Assembly (NCBI RefSeq): GCF_032854445.1
Contig: NC_088295.1
Span: 43,265,385-43,329,384 of the forward strand
Length of the DNA: 64,000 bases
Reading direction: 5' to 3'
Source: Liolophura sinensis
Lineage: Eukaryota; Mollusca; Polyplacophora; Chitonida; Chitonidae
In this document: in pieces, positions 26,477 through 39,600 of the stretch
How positions within the stretch are numbered: the first letter of the stretch is position 1
Layout of the letters: the number at the start of each line of letters is the position of its first letter
Made by a program: the position numbers and the translations under genes
The notes under the pieces: generated by a model
Told to the model about the DNA's origin: nothing
The model's database searches: none
What the model saw: only the letters and a program-made list of their open reading frames with translations

Positions 26477-27356
26477 ATGACCCAAAATAAAAATCCTTAA
26501 GCAGTATTATTCACCTTCTAATTCACCTGAACCCTAAATTATTATCATCTTGTTGTCAAAAGTTTTGATGGTTTAGATGTTTATACACAGGCCTTAATTA
26601 TGTCACTGTATTGGTTTAAATTAATTTTCTGTCTGTAAATGGTGCCTATAGGAGACATTTAGCACATGTCCCGCAGTAATAATCTCTCAAGATCAGTTAT
26701 TGTATCTTCACTTAATAGCACAACATAATAAGTACCAACCAGATGTAAACAATATTCAGCGATTAAACAATATTGAGGTTGATGATTATTATATTTATTT
26801 ATTTCTTAGATTGTTGGCTAGCACCATTTTCAAGAGATTTCCCTGGGTTGGAGGTGGGGGGGGGGGAGGGGTCCAGATATTATTCAAAATAATAAAACTA
26901 ATCATGAAGGTGGATTTAAATTTTTTTATATTTATTTAGTAAGGTTTTAACATTTAAAGAGGGTTTCCTTAGTTCATGCGATGGTAGACAGGTTTATTTA
27001 TGTTTTCAATGGAAAAAAAAATTTATTGGGCAATTTCCATGTTCCACCTTTACATCTAATTCTCAGTTTTAGAATTTTACTTGTAAGAAATGAAGTTTAT
27101 TTTCTGGCAGATTTGATAAAGATCTGGTATTCGTGAAGCAAAAGTTAATATTCATATGCACATCACTGGTTTACAAGAATTTATGATTTTATATTTAAAC
27201 CTTTGATTAATGATTGATTTGGACATTGATGTTGGCAAGGATGTAATGTAATGATAATTTTTATGAAAGATTGATGTTTGACATTAATTACCTTAGCAGG
27301 TGATTGACTAATACATATAGTTAATTGTACCAGTATAATATTCCTGGAAGAATTAC

Positions 27357-27561
27357 ATGTACTGCACCTTCTTAATTGCGCAAAGTTTCCCATGGACCGG
27401 CTTCACCTTGGTGTCCATAAACTGCCCACCCTTGGGTCCATCAGTGGGAGTGGGGTGCCCTGTGGAGTTGGCCTTTGTAACCTGCTTTTGTAACTTGGCC
27501 CCATCTTGATTAACTATCTTCAGCAGAGCATGCCTAGCATACATTAACACGTGCCCTGATT
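27357..27561 (-). pseudogene. Exon-like open stretch on the minus strand, unidentified
   Basis: A minus-strand frame of about 67 codons reads HVLMYARHALLKIVNQDG, then KLQKQVTKANSTGHPTP, then DGPKGGQFMDTK, and ends HGKLCAIKKVQYM before TAA. Codon third positions are GC-richer than the flanks and residues are Lys/Gly/Pro-rich, so it looks like real or recently coding sequence. The upstream junction (GAGAAATCAG) is a poor acceptor because it lacks a pyrimidine tract. It may be an exon, a retrocopied fragment or a decayed gene piece. I cannot assign a function. Confidence 0.25.
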
Positions 27562-27644
27562 TCTCTTAGTTCCTGAGCCAGCTTTATTGCTTTCAATTAA
27601 CATGTGATACTAAGCTTAAACCTGCAAATTATCAGCTCCTTTTT

Positions 27645-27666
27645 TGTGTGTGTGTGTGTGTGTGTG
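27645..27666 (+). repeat. (TG)n microsatellite
   Basis: Eleven TG units lie here, and a shorter GT run at about 27711-27725 lies nearby. Confidence 0.9.
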
Positions 27667-28160
27667 AAGGGAGAATGCGGGTTTAATATATATTTAATTA
27701 AACAGTATAGAGTGTGTGTGTGTGTATGTACATGAAAGTGAAGGCATTTCTTCAAGGTAGACTAGTTAGGTTAGATGTTATGAGATAGGCATTGCCTCTA
27801 ACCAAACACATGGGCTGACTTGTGGGCTATGTACATGTACCTCTAAGTAAGGTCTGTACTGATGATTCGCCATCACTGTACCCTTATTTAGTTCTTTCCT
27901 GAATGTGAAAAAATTTACTAGGGGTGTGTTACATAGCGTAGATTTGTTTCAATGAAATCCACACGGCTCTATAATAGTATGCACTTTGCCACAGTGGGCA
28001 ATAAATCTTAAAGTACAGGTGTATTGATATGTAATATGTAAATTACTGGTTGAATACTAAAATACATATTAGTCATTCAAGATTTCATAGGAGGCCAAAA
28101 ATTCAAAAAATTTATTTTTAAAATTTGAACAGTGCTTACAGAACTAAGAGCGATGAAGAT

Positions 28161-28245
28161 TTATTTTTTTTATTTATTTGATTGGTGTTTTACGCCGTAC
28201 TTAAGAATATTTCACTTGTACAAAGGCGACCAGCATTATGCTTGG
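28161..28245 (-). mobile_element. SINE 3' fragment, minus strand
   Basis: The reverse complement reads ATAATGCTGGTCGCC, AAGTGAAATATTCTTAAGTA, CGGCGTAAAACACC and AATCAAATAAATAAA, the same 3' body as the copies near 9.3-9.7 kb. It is the only clear copy in this orientation. It lies about 330 bp downstream of the minus-strand exon-like ORF at 28577. Confidence 0.75.
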
Positions 28246-28576
28246 TGAAAATAGAACAATGAAGTTCACGACATAAATTTGTCAACAGCAGCTTATGGTT
28301 TTGTACATTTACAAATTCTTTGTTTACAGTTTATTTTATTATTCTACACATGTGTAAATGTTTACTTTGAAAAAGGACACAAACCTGTAGAAAGCAATTC
28401 TGTTTAAAATGTATCACAGCAGTTATCAAATCACAAACAATTTGTTACATTAGAAGTAGATGACATGAAAAGGATTTGCTGGGTGGATACCCTGAAGCAG
28501 TGAGCTAAGGCTGCCTCCGCAATAATCATTGGTTAAACTAGGACAAGATAGTGAAGATGTTACCTGTAATTAATTG

Positions 28577-28739
28577 GTGTTTTCTTCTGGCTCATAGCCA
28601 TACACAATCCATCCATCCTTAGCTGAGAGGACCTGTTCTTGTGATGTATCGTAGTGAAAGGCTAACAGGAATGGAGCGCCGCTAACCCTGGATGACCTCT
28701 CATTTATTGTGTACATCGCAGGATCAAATGCATTAACCT
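28577..28739 (-). CDS. Isolated exon-like ORF, possible last exon of an unknown minus-strand gene
   Basis: Read on the minus strand, a good acceptor (CCCCTCCAGTTCTTTACAG) is followed by an open frame of 53 codons and TAA. The product begins VNAFDPAMYTINERSS, then has GAPFLLAFHYDT and ends KDGWIVYGYEPEENTN. It has balanced, protein-like composition unlike the Leu/Ile/Tyr/Cys-rich frames of the surrounding AT-rich DNA. An AATAAA on the minus strand lies about 240 nt further on (near 28330-28340), giving a plausible 3' end. I do not recognise the family; the NAF, Tyr and FxYDT pattern faintly recalls beta-propeller domains such as olfactomedin, which is not enough to name it. No partner exon was found to the right. 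Confidence 0.35.
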
Positions 28740-29094
28740 GTAAAGAACTGGAGGGGAAGGTCACATATTCTCTCATGATTCAAGCAGTATTTTAAATTTC
28801 ATATATACACTGTACAGATGTATCTACATGTATGTCAGTGCATGTATTAGTAGTAATATTTATCAAGTGAGGTAAAAAATTGACAAACAAAACCATTTTG
28901 TTTTTACTTTTTTTTTTATATATTTTTAAATAATTGTTGTATTTGTCCTCAATTTTGTGTACTGGTAGAAGAGAACGGAGAAGAACGTACGCAAGCTTGA
29001 GTTGAATTTCTTTTTACTCATAAGAGATGTATATTACATACATATTTTTTTCTTTCATATGAGTAAAATTTAAAATCAAATGTCATCCAGTATA

Positions 29095-29117
29095 CGTCTA
29101 TCTATCTATCTATCTAT

Positions 29118-29169
<52 letters not shown>
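29095..29169 (+). repeat. Compound (TATC)n(TA)n microsatellite
   Basis: TCTATCTATCTATC passes directly into a TA run with one AA interruption. The minus-strand Tyr-Ile repeat frame over it is an artefact. Confidence 0.95.
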
Positions 29170-29173
<4 letters not shown>

Positions 29174-32100
29174 CCCTGCTCATTATCATGTAGTGTTTTG
29201 TTTTTATGAGTGATGCAGAGACTCCTCTCTATTCTGCCTGTGTCTGTCAGTGTCATGGGTTTTTCTCCTCTTTCTCCCCTGTTACATCCGGTCAGATCTC
29301 TCTGTACATGCAGGAAGGCCTGGGTTAAAGGATTGCCTTGTCTGTTTTTTCTGGTCATTAGCATGAGAAACAAAATCAGCCATTATTGTTTGTCTGGTCC
29401 CTGAAGCTTTTGATTTAGGACTGTCCATTATAGTTTGTCTGATCTTTGTACAGCTGTGATTTATGGCCTACCATATACTGCTGATGAACAGTATGGTGGC
29501 GATAAACAGAAGGCTGATCATTCGTTCAGGTAATTTTAGGACATTCCATCTATATGGGGAAAGGTGAAAAGTCTTTTTTTCTTTTCTTAAAAACTTTTAT
29601 TTTCTGAAGGTTGAAAGACCTCAGCAGTTTGCTGATATCAGGTAAAGAGTTGTGATATAGTATCAGGGTATCGACTAATGTAGACTGTCATGTTTTTAAT
29701 AATTCAAGCTGTGAATTATAGTTCCTACAATTTGGTAGATGCCATCTGAGTCAACTAATAGTTTTAGGAGTGTAATTTTCTTGTCTTGGTATAATTGACA
29801 AAGAATGTAAGTACTTTTTATATGTTCAGTGACATAACTATTTTTGAAGGACTTGTTTGAGTTGCCTGGTATCGTAGCAATTCACACATATTAAGATGCA
29901 AAATATGATGGTGAGAGTTTACTCTTAACTCCAATCAACTAAATAACAAAATAAATAGCATGAGGAAAACAAAGCAAACTGCTACTTCACATCTTTTTTT
30001 ATTTTCTCATTTGCAATAAAGTTGCCTTAAAAGCCTGCTAAAGGTGACAAGTAGTGCGATGGTGGACAGCTCTGGAAGGATAAGTACTCCATTAATGGAA
30101 TTTAGCCTGGTGTCATGTCCGTTCATGGCAGCTTCTTGACAAGCTGGCTGAATGTACCATTGTCAAGAAAAACAGGCGCTTGACTTGACTAGGTCACAGC
30201 TCAGGTTTATGGCCTATTAGAGGAAAAGACCCTGCTTTGTTTATTAAGGAAAACAGGGATGCAAAAAATACCTACGCTGGAAAGGTGTGTTTGATATGGA
30301 GTGACTTCACTCTACTTACCAGAGATTAATGGCGATCATGGAGCCATTTGGAAAACTTGTTCTGTCCAAAGCTACAAGTTTACAGCCCTCTGATTACTGT
30401 CAACACGTTCATGGATCAGGCTTTATATAACCGTGACCTGTTGATCAGTCAGAATTTATGTCTCTTATGCTCTTAGTGATACTGATTCATGAGCATTAGA
30501 TTAATGGAAATGTTTGCTGTGTGTTTAACCGTCTGGCTTCTCAGGTTTTGCTTTTTAGGGCTCAGGTGTTTAACTTGGAATTTTTTTTTTCTTCAATTTT
30601 AAAAAGACTTTAAAGGTGATTATTTTCTAGAAAGTGCCAAATATATAAGCATTAGGTTAAAGTGAAATTTAGCAACTGCACCGAACTATTTCTTTATTAG
30701 CTGTCTCATAGTCACATTAGAAAGAAATAATTCATGTAATTTTGATATGCAGGTAATTGATTGGGTTAAGATATCAATTGTAAGCATTTTCATTGGTCCA
30801 TGGCCATTTACATACACATGTATGTGGTAGTTTCAGGACATTTTGAACCCCAAGCACGCACTCACTCACTCAGGATATTTTGTGTATAGCCAAAATTTCA
30901 CCATACAAATATAGACGTTTCAGTACATGTAAAATGCTGCTTCTTGCCTACCTTTTATTACAAATTTCATGACAACATAGGCATCCATCTGGCGATGCAT
31001 GGTGTTCTGAAAATTTGAAGGACATATCCATTAATAACATTGTTACAAGGTAAAGACAGCATACTGTTTTTCAGTATGTGGACCAAATGTTATAATTAGT
31101 TAATTATCAGTATGGTGGAATGATTTCTTAAGACATGTGGCAACATTGTCTTCTAACATTTTTATGGAGATTGTTTTTTGCATGATTGATTTTATCCAAA
31201 TAAGGAGTGAAAAAATATTTTTGCCCCAAAAAATAAACAAAAAGGGTAAAGAAAACAGGAGCAAAACAGCGAAGATTGCTATGGATTTACTATACAAGAA
31301 TCAGGTTTACTTGTATATGGTCTGCCATTTTTTTGTACCTGTCTAATTTAGTAGTCTGAGAGAGAATTACTGAGGTGTGACTTATCTTCATGTCCATTAG
31401 CCACAGAGATCTGCTGAGAAGCAGCTGTATTTTTACATGTATGTATATATACACACATACACAGGGCATTGAGTTTATTCATACAAGTACATATCCCCAG
31501 GACACCAGTAACTGAGAGTTCCTCTTGACTAGACTGACTGCTAGAGAACTACCATCATCATCGCTATGCATTAACCCATTCATTCATTCATTCATACCAG
31601 ATATTATCCTAGGATTTAGCAGGGCGCTCTTTCTTGCTGATAAATTCGCACATAACAGAGGGATTAAAACATACAAGTGTATCACACTTCATAGGAAAAC
31701 ATTTGAACAGTAAGACATCAAATGTGTGCACTCAATACATCATTTTAAATTGAAGCACTGCTGTGAAAGAACTTTACTTTAAGTGTGTATGTTTTTTATT
31801 AATGCTGCCACAATATACATATTTTGTGAACTCAAACTTTTATAATTTTTCATTTTCATTAAGTCTTGAAAAGATAGGTTTTGTGTTGATATTGACAGGA
31901 AATTTTTATTTTCTCGTAAATATGAAAAAAAACATTCGAGGTTTTGGAGTGCATGGAAGAATCAGATGCATAAAACCAGAATGTCTATAAAATGTTTACA
32001 AAATGGGGCTTTGTTTTCTTATGCCTAGTTATGCAGACTTTTTTATTTTTGGTATAATTTTTCCTAGGTGAACAATAGGACATTTGGTTCCAATTGTTTC

Positions 32101-35100
32101 CACAAGACGTACATGGACTTCTGTATCTAACATTAAGAGAGCATGAGTACTGGATACATGTAAATCTTTTGTTGTTAAATTTAAACTATGGAGAGAAATT
32201 TATTTGATGTACTTTGCTGGGCTCGTACAATAGCCTGTAAACATAAAAGAACCGTTCATGCCCCCCAAGGGAAAAGCTTTCCTATCTGAGTGATCTTTTG
32301 ATAATTGTTAGCATAAATCATCAGGTCTAATGTAAGCTTCGTTTAACTTCTTAAGAAATTCTAAAGGGTTAAGAATAAAACTTCACAATGCAGCTAAAGC
32401 ATAGTTCACCTAATTACTGAATGTGTTAATCATGATACCATTTTATTTTTAGATCATTTGATTTTGTTTTTTGATCTGCTAATGTAACCAATTACCTGCG
32501 GTACCTGATGTTTGTCTAATCACCTTACTTAAAGCACCTGTAAGATTCCTAATTATTACAGGTGTAGATCCGTAATTACCTTATTATTTGCAGTCTCTGT
32601 AGTTTACCTAATTACTTAAATGTCTTCATTTTAAAACAAACAGTTAAAGTGGATGCAGCTCATTCAAGTTTAATCAGAAATAATTGCTTGTGGTTTGCTT
32701 CTTCTCACTTTGATAAGAAACAACAGATGCTCAGTAATTGTTTATCGATGTGCACGTACATGTATTACCAGGCATGTTGAAATGTTGTATTCTCTCATTG
32801 CCGATCGCCATTTGAATTTCATTTATTTGAACTGCAAACCACTGAATAAGATAACCATGTATTCAGTTTTTTGCATTTGTTATTGCATATTTGTGCAGGA
32901 AATAAACAATTAATTCATAACTAATCAAATGATTTCATCCTAAGTCAATCAATTTTATTTTTGTAAGCTTGCACCATAGAAAGTTACTTACCAAAGAATT
33001 CACATAGAAATGGAGGTAACAGGAAAGTTTCTTTCTTGTTCAACTATCGTTACTTGGACACATCTATATTTGTGTCACACTTGCTTGTTGTAAATTGTTA
33101 CTTGTTGTTTTGGAGATGCAGTTCGATATGGGCAAAAAGGGTGCTAGAATATAAAAGTTCCAGACAGGATGGAAAAAGCAGGGTGGGGAAATGTTCGAGC
33201 AACAGGGATCACCAGCAGGAATTAGATCTATTATACACTGGTTAAGAGATGGTTGTGTTGATAGTGTGGCGTGTAACAGGGTTGGAATTGTGTGAAGGGA
33301 GTTTAGAGGAAGGAGATAGCTGTGGGGATGTGGGTTGGTGGTGGGGGTGAGGGGTGAGAGATGGAAAATGGGGGTGGGAGCTGCCTTGTCTGATGTCAGT
33401 GAGTCAGCTAGCCTCAGATCAGTTGGATTTACAACCCAGCACCAAGTCTCAGAGGAATCCAGTTCTGGACCCCATACCTCTTCCCTTGGCCAGTTTTTCT
33501 TTCTGATAGTGCTTCTCAGCTCTCTAGCTAACTGGAAACATTTGTGGGAGCTGTAGAATTTGATCCTTAGGCTGATCTTACACTGACGATACACAGCTGC
33601 CATTCTACTCTCCAAATGATTGACAACTGAATCTACTAGTCAAACAAATATGGTTTCATGCTTTATGCAAAAACGTTGCATGATGAGATTTTGCAAAAAG
33701 ATCTGCCTGAGTGTTTTTGCTAATTGTTTCTCCTTAATAATCTTGTCTTTGGGCTATCTGGACTGTCTTCAGGCGAGAAAGCTTGAAAAACTATTGCGAA
33801 AGAAATATATATATATATATATTTTTTTAGGTTGAATGCAGGGGAGTGTGTGTGGGGGGGGGATTTTTCCTTCTAAACATTGTTGGTATTTAGACAGCCT
33901 GTATCCGCTACAATGAAGGGAGGGGCCTCTGTTTCGTTGCAGTGGCATTCTGTTCAGACACCTCCCTAGTGGCTTGGCTAAACTTTCTGTCTCCCCTCTC
34001 TGGCTGCCATTCCAGCTTGGCCTGCTTCTCCTCAACCCAGACAGAAGGAACTTAAACAGGCCCCAGCATATCAAATCACTTCATTATACCCACAACATTT
34101 GGCATGGAGGAAACTGCCTCTGACATGTTAGGTTCTACGAGCTCACCTCATCCTCTCCCAGACTGGCAGGATAAACCATTCCTTAAGATTACGGCTGTCA
34201 TTGGAGAAAGCTGATTGGTGTCTCAGTAAAACGATATTTCTCTACGCCCTTCACCCTGACAAGTTTCAGCCTGGCGCTCATTAACGCATTACTTCAAACA
34301 TTTGTCCAACAAGTGCGAAGTTCTCAGATTTATCACATCTTCCAAAGGAACCGTTTGGCTTTGGCAGACTTTTGATGATGGAATTTCACATCATTCATTG
34401 TAATTATGGATGCTGATCATGGCATATGTCAGAATTAAGAAGAACAGTGTTAAATGTCTTTTTAATTTAAATCTATTTCTTAACAGTCCGTACAACAGAT
34501 ATGTTCCATATCTTTGTGAGTTTGTTGATATAGTTCCAATCATTGTGTGCACATATATCATTGGCTATAGCCTGCGTACAAGGTAGGCCTATCCTTTTTT
34601 GTGTTGTCGAGAGTTACATGTAAATAATAAATTGTGTAGTGTAGACCTAAAGAATAAATCGTCTGGTGTGTTTAAGAAGGAGACCTATGAGTTGTTTTTA
34701 ATGGGACTGTGCTTGGTGTAGGGTTGTTCAGGGGATGTAGCACAGCGGGCTATTCTTGTAGTGTTGCTCCTGTCCCGGCTGGTTAGACAGTCTGAAGTAT
34801 GGGAGAAATGTGGCAGCCAAGTGGCGATTCCTCCCAGATTTGCCTCTCTCCAAACAAACATGTGCACAGTGAATAGAAACATCAACTTATTAATGGTTTA
34901 TTCTGTAGGATGTTCCTGTAATGCAATCTGTATACAGTTTATCCAGCAGGTAGAGGAACATGTAAACCTCTGTGTAATAACTGGTTACAGACATGTCCTC
35001 AAGAAAAAGGCCTCTCCAAGAGGCAGTGGGGCTGCAGAGGTAAATAAGGGAGCATTCAGTTTACACCAGCCACTTGTGCTCAGAGGGTTGAGCCCTCCCC

Positions 35101-36672
35101 CACCTTCCCAACCCAACCTCAAAGGTATTAAGGGACCACTTGTGTGATTTACAGGAACACAAATCTGGAAGCTGTCAATAATGTTGAGTCAGTCTCTGCA
35201 AATCAAGTCTGTAATTGTTCGAATGTGTGAATACTTGTTGATGCAACCATTGCTTTCATATATAGTTTTCGTTTTGTTCACATTTTCCACATCTTTTCCC
35301 TGTGGGCCTTATGAGAAACACAAGACCAACTGCAGCTGCTACAAAAAACCCCTCATCTTGTTTATTATCCCACACAACAGTGGGGTTACTTTTGTGGATA
35401 AATCCTGTTCCATGTTTATTATTTGTTTATTATTTGGCATGCGACTAACCACTTTACAGCCTTTTGCATGAGTTGGTGATGATTCTTCTCTATTGGTTCT
35501 CTTCTGAAACATGTTGTACAGAAAGTGTGAACTTAATGTTTTTTTGGGTTACGGACTTTCTGCTTAGAAATGTTAGAAATACAGAGTTGTATGTGTTGGA
35601 TGTGTTTTATATGAATGTATTATCCCACATACCAGATTTGGAATACATTTGTATTGAGAGAACTGAAAGAATTTTTCTAACAGTACAAAATATTGGATTT
35701 GTGTTTGGTGTAATTTGTCTTGGTTTAGATGTTAACAGATTTGAGAAAAAATGTAAAGAGAAAATACAAAGCATATTACCTTTGTGAGCATGTAAAAATT
35801 GAAAAACGTGCAGTATTGCAATCTTTTCAGGGCTGTCTTTCATGGTGGCATAGCTCAGTGCATGTTGTGAAACTTTTTTATTTTTGGAAAGTGTTTTAAT
35901 TTGTGTCATGGCTTTCATCGGCACTGGCATGTGAAAACTTTAGGGAAACACAGTTTTAGTTGTTTGTGGCGCCTTGTTTCCGTGCCGCTAAGATTATGGG
36001 ATAGGGGCTAGGTGAAACCGTCACTGCATCCTTCTTTATAGGAGTAGAGGCCACCAGCCAAATGTTCCTTGGCACTCTGCGAGGAAGCATTTTGATTGAA
36101 AATGACAGGTTAAGAAATTTAGGGCCCTGGTGCTGTCACTGGATACTCTGTTGCAAATTTGTTGCTGCATGTAGTTTTTGAAGTTTGACTAAAGTTCTGT
36201 ACTGAAGACATCACGCCAGATGTGCGTATATTTAACCATTTTCTGTTTGTTGCCACATAAGGTCGTCAAGGTGACGGCAGAGTTTTTATCTGTTTCCCTG
36301 TGAGAAAAAAAAAGAGCTCGTTTTAGAAGGTGTTTTTGTTGGACTAATCAAGGGTGACCAGTAGCTGTTCTGCTTTAATGATTTGTGACATAGTCTGTTG
36401 TTGGGCATAGAATAGCTTGTATATGCGGTGGTGGTGTTGTTCATTAATCACTGTCGTTTTTTGGGGGGCTATTGGCTGGAGATGGTTTGAAACAGCTGAA
36501 GTTAACGGAGACCCTATATGTCTGGGTGAGTTCACATGAGGCCCGAGTCAACGCTGGTGACACATTCGCAAGAGGAGAACTTCACCAAGATGCCACTGAT
36601 TGGGTTTCTATAGTAACAGAATAACATTTGTCTGATTCTGTTAAGATATCACTAGGATGTCGTAGGCTTTTC

Positions 36673-36693
36673 AAAAAAAAAAAAAAAAAAAAA
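36673..36693 (+). repeat. Poly-A tract
   Basis: Twenty-one A follow GGCTTTTC. No retroposed body or target-site duplication was seen around it. Confidence 0.9.
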
Positions 36694-39600
36694 TTTCCAA
36701 GAAAAAAACCTAAGGGTGTTTATAAGGGGGATGTTTCTATGAGGGGTATGCATTCTAAAGTTCAAGACCAAGGATACAGCAAGACACACCATTCAAACAA
36801 GAGCAGAAAAGGCCCTCATTTAGGCCTGAGCAGATAATAGGGAAGAACGTGGTATTTTGTTTCTCTCGGCTGGCAGGGGGTTACCATTTGCCTTAACCTC
36901 TGCAGTGTTTGACTCCATTAAGCGGCCTGAGCTTGTTGGGCGCTCCAACGCAAGAGCAAGCTTTTTTTCATGTTAGTCCTCATGTTCAACAACAGTTGTA
37001 CACACGCATGCACATGTGCTGGGTGAGGACGCTATAGTGTTTGGATACTGTGGATACCATTCTGAACCTGTGTGACTAACCTAGCCATGGTTCACTGGTT
37101 TTGGTAAGTGTACATTGTTCAGGTAATCTGATGACATTCCCTTATCTACTACATACTGATGATTGGTTTGAGTTGACCACTGGTCAAAGGAATCAAAAGG
37201 GTTACTTGTAATATCAAACGGAAACATCCATTCTGTCTGTAAAACAGCCACTGTGGAATACTAAATGAGCTTGACCAGACAGGAATTCCAGAGCAGGCAT
37301 CTTGTATCTCATGTGATGTTCGGTTTTCTTCTGGCAAAACTTTGGTTTCTTATACCAGCAGAGTAGAAAAGACATAGGGGCTGTTGGCCTAACCTTTGGT
37401 AAGCCTCTGGTAAGACTTATACTTGAAATATTGATTACCTAGGATGTTTGTTGTTGGCTTGCCTTTTGTTAGGAAGCCTTTCTGGGTTTGGCCTTATTAC
37501 TTCATTTGCCGAAAAACGTTCAGAAAAACTTGTTATCCAGTAGAAAGGTTGATGGCTTGCCTGCCTGCTTCTAGCAACACCTATGGTCTTGTTCCATACA
37601 CCCATAGCCTGGCATGGATATTGTTGGTTTATGTGTCTCTTCGGTAAAACCTTGTGGTTCAGATTATTTGTTAATCTAGGAGCGACATCACTTAGGGTAT
37701 CGGACATCCTGTATAAGTATGTATTGGACAACCTATTTTTTTTTTCTCTCAGTATAGAAGGGAGTGGAAGTTACAAAAAGAATGAGATTTATAAGTTGGA
37801 TTGTAACGGAGAACAGACTTGCTGTCAGTCTTCATCAGACTGATGTCAGCTTGAGGGGAGAACAAATAAGGGCTTCTGACAGAGGTATTCAACCGAGCTG
37901 ATGAGGAAGTTTTATCAACCCATTTCATCTCTCCTGTTAGTTCACAGCTTATAGGTTCCGTGTGTTTGTAAAGGTTATGGGATGTGTGTGAACAGAGCAA
38001 GATGTACACAGATCTGTAAGTATGTTGGATGTGGACAATATGGATAGTTATGTGGCAGTACTATACATGTGTATGTATAAGTTGACCCTGAGGGTATATT
38101 GTTTTTTTTTTCTAGGAGCAATTGTGGTTTTATATTTTGTTGTATTAATTTGTGTCCAATTTAATATTTAGGAACATTCAGGTAGTTGTGAAGAAAAACT
38201 TCATCTTTAACACAGTATTTGTCAGAATGAAAAATCTGTGTTCAGGCAAACAGTTGTGACTGTGCAGAAATTTTTAAACTTTTTGAAGTGAAATTTCATT
38301 TTCATCTATGTATCTACCAGAATGTTTCAAGAAATTTGTCCATATTACGTGGTGAAAATCCAACCTGTGTTCCTTCCATGTTGACTGTTTTTCTTTCTCC
38401 AAAAGTATCTCTTGTGATAGTGAACACACGTGGTAGTTTGGTCAATATGTTGATAATATGTCCAAGGCGTTCACCCCATGTCATCTGGGCCCCAACGCCT
38501 TGTGTCAGAAACCTCAAAACCATTCACATCCTCTGTTCTGTTTGTGAAAGACTCCAGTTAAAATTCCAACAGCGTTCTACATGGCGAATTGGAGCATGTG
38601 TGTAACGCACTCTGGGGAAAGCTGTATTTCATGTACTTGTTCATGTATCCAGGGTTGAGGTTGAGGCTGCTAGAGATTGGGCGTAGAAGTCAACAGTTGA
38701 CATATGTCTGTCAATGCATTCCCTCATTTCAGCACTGTTTCATCTATGGCTTTGAGACTTCAGTCAGGACTTGGGGGCAATGTTGATAGTTGTGATCTTA
38801 TTTCCCTTACTGGGTGTCTCATCAAAACTCTGAGGTGTTCAAGGTCTCCATTTTACAAAACCTCTTTATCGTTACATAATGGGGCGTTTTGATGGACTGT
38901 GTGATTTGTCTTAATACCAGAAATACCAGAGGCTGTTCACCAGTGATTCAAAAGGTTTTAGGATGATAGGTATCCGATCAAAGGAGATCATAGAATTTAG
39001 ATGTTACAGACTGCAAAAGATAGCAATGAAAAATGTGAACATTTTGATGAGTTTTAAGAGTTTAGTATATTTTGTTGTCTGTATGATGCTCTGTGATTGG
39101 CCAAACCTACATACAGAATTTTGTGTAAAAATAGTTGATTTTAATCCATTTCTCATTATTATCAAATGAAGGTATACATACAGAGAACTTTTGCCAGACA
39201 ATTCCTGTCAACGTGAAGGCCTTGTAGATTGCGGATACCATAAAAAATAATGACAAAAAGGGGCTTCTCACTCTCTGTGTGAGAAGATATTATTGGAAAT
39301 GGTGAAATGCTATCACCTTTTATATCCGGAACGGTGTAATATCATCACCTTAAATTCTGAAAATGACTCATTCATGAGCTAAGTGCTAAATTTGCTCTGT
39401 CTGGGACAATCTGGGCAGATTAATCATTTTGGACAAGCTGAAGCTGATATTTTTGACGAAAGAGGCTCCTGAATTAAATGTGACGTGTTCTTCATAACTA
39501 CCGATAGGTACTGATAAAAACTGGACTGTTTTATGTGCAGATTTTTACAGCACCATCCATATTGTGGGAGCTTGCTTTGGCAGCTGTGCAGCTTGAGAGT

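Noticed and set aside
28577-28739. Naming the minus-strand exon-like ORF as an olfactomedin-domain C-terminus
   Set aside because: Only a loose pattern is shared; the conserved end motifs of olfactomedin domains are absent.
33064-33615. 183-codon minus-strand ORF, the longest in the window
   Set aside because: Low-complexity Pro/Leu/Ser/Thr stretches come from purine-rich DNA on the plus strand, no family motif is visible, and its ends lack convincing splice or start context. Length alone is not enough.
34733-34790. GTAGCACAGCGGGCT matches the RNA polymerase III box A consensus, considered as a tRNA or SINE head
   Set aside because: No acceptable box B follows at the right distance and no cloverleaf can be drawn by eye.
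35464-35787. 107-codon hydrophobic plus-strand ORF with a same-length antisense partner
   Set aside because: Hydrophobic, Phe/Leu/Val-rich frames are expected in T-rich DNA; no family resemblance was found.
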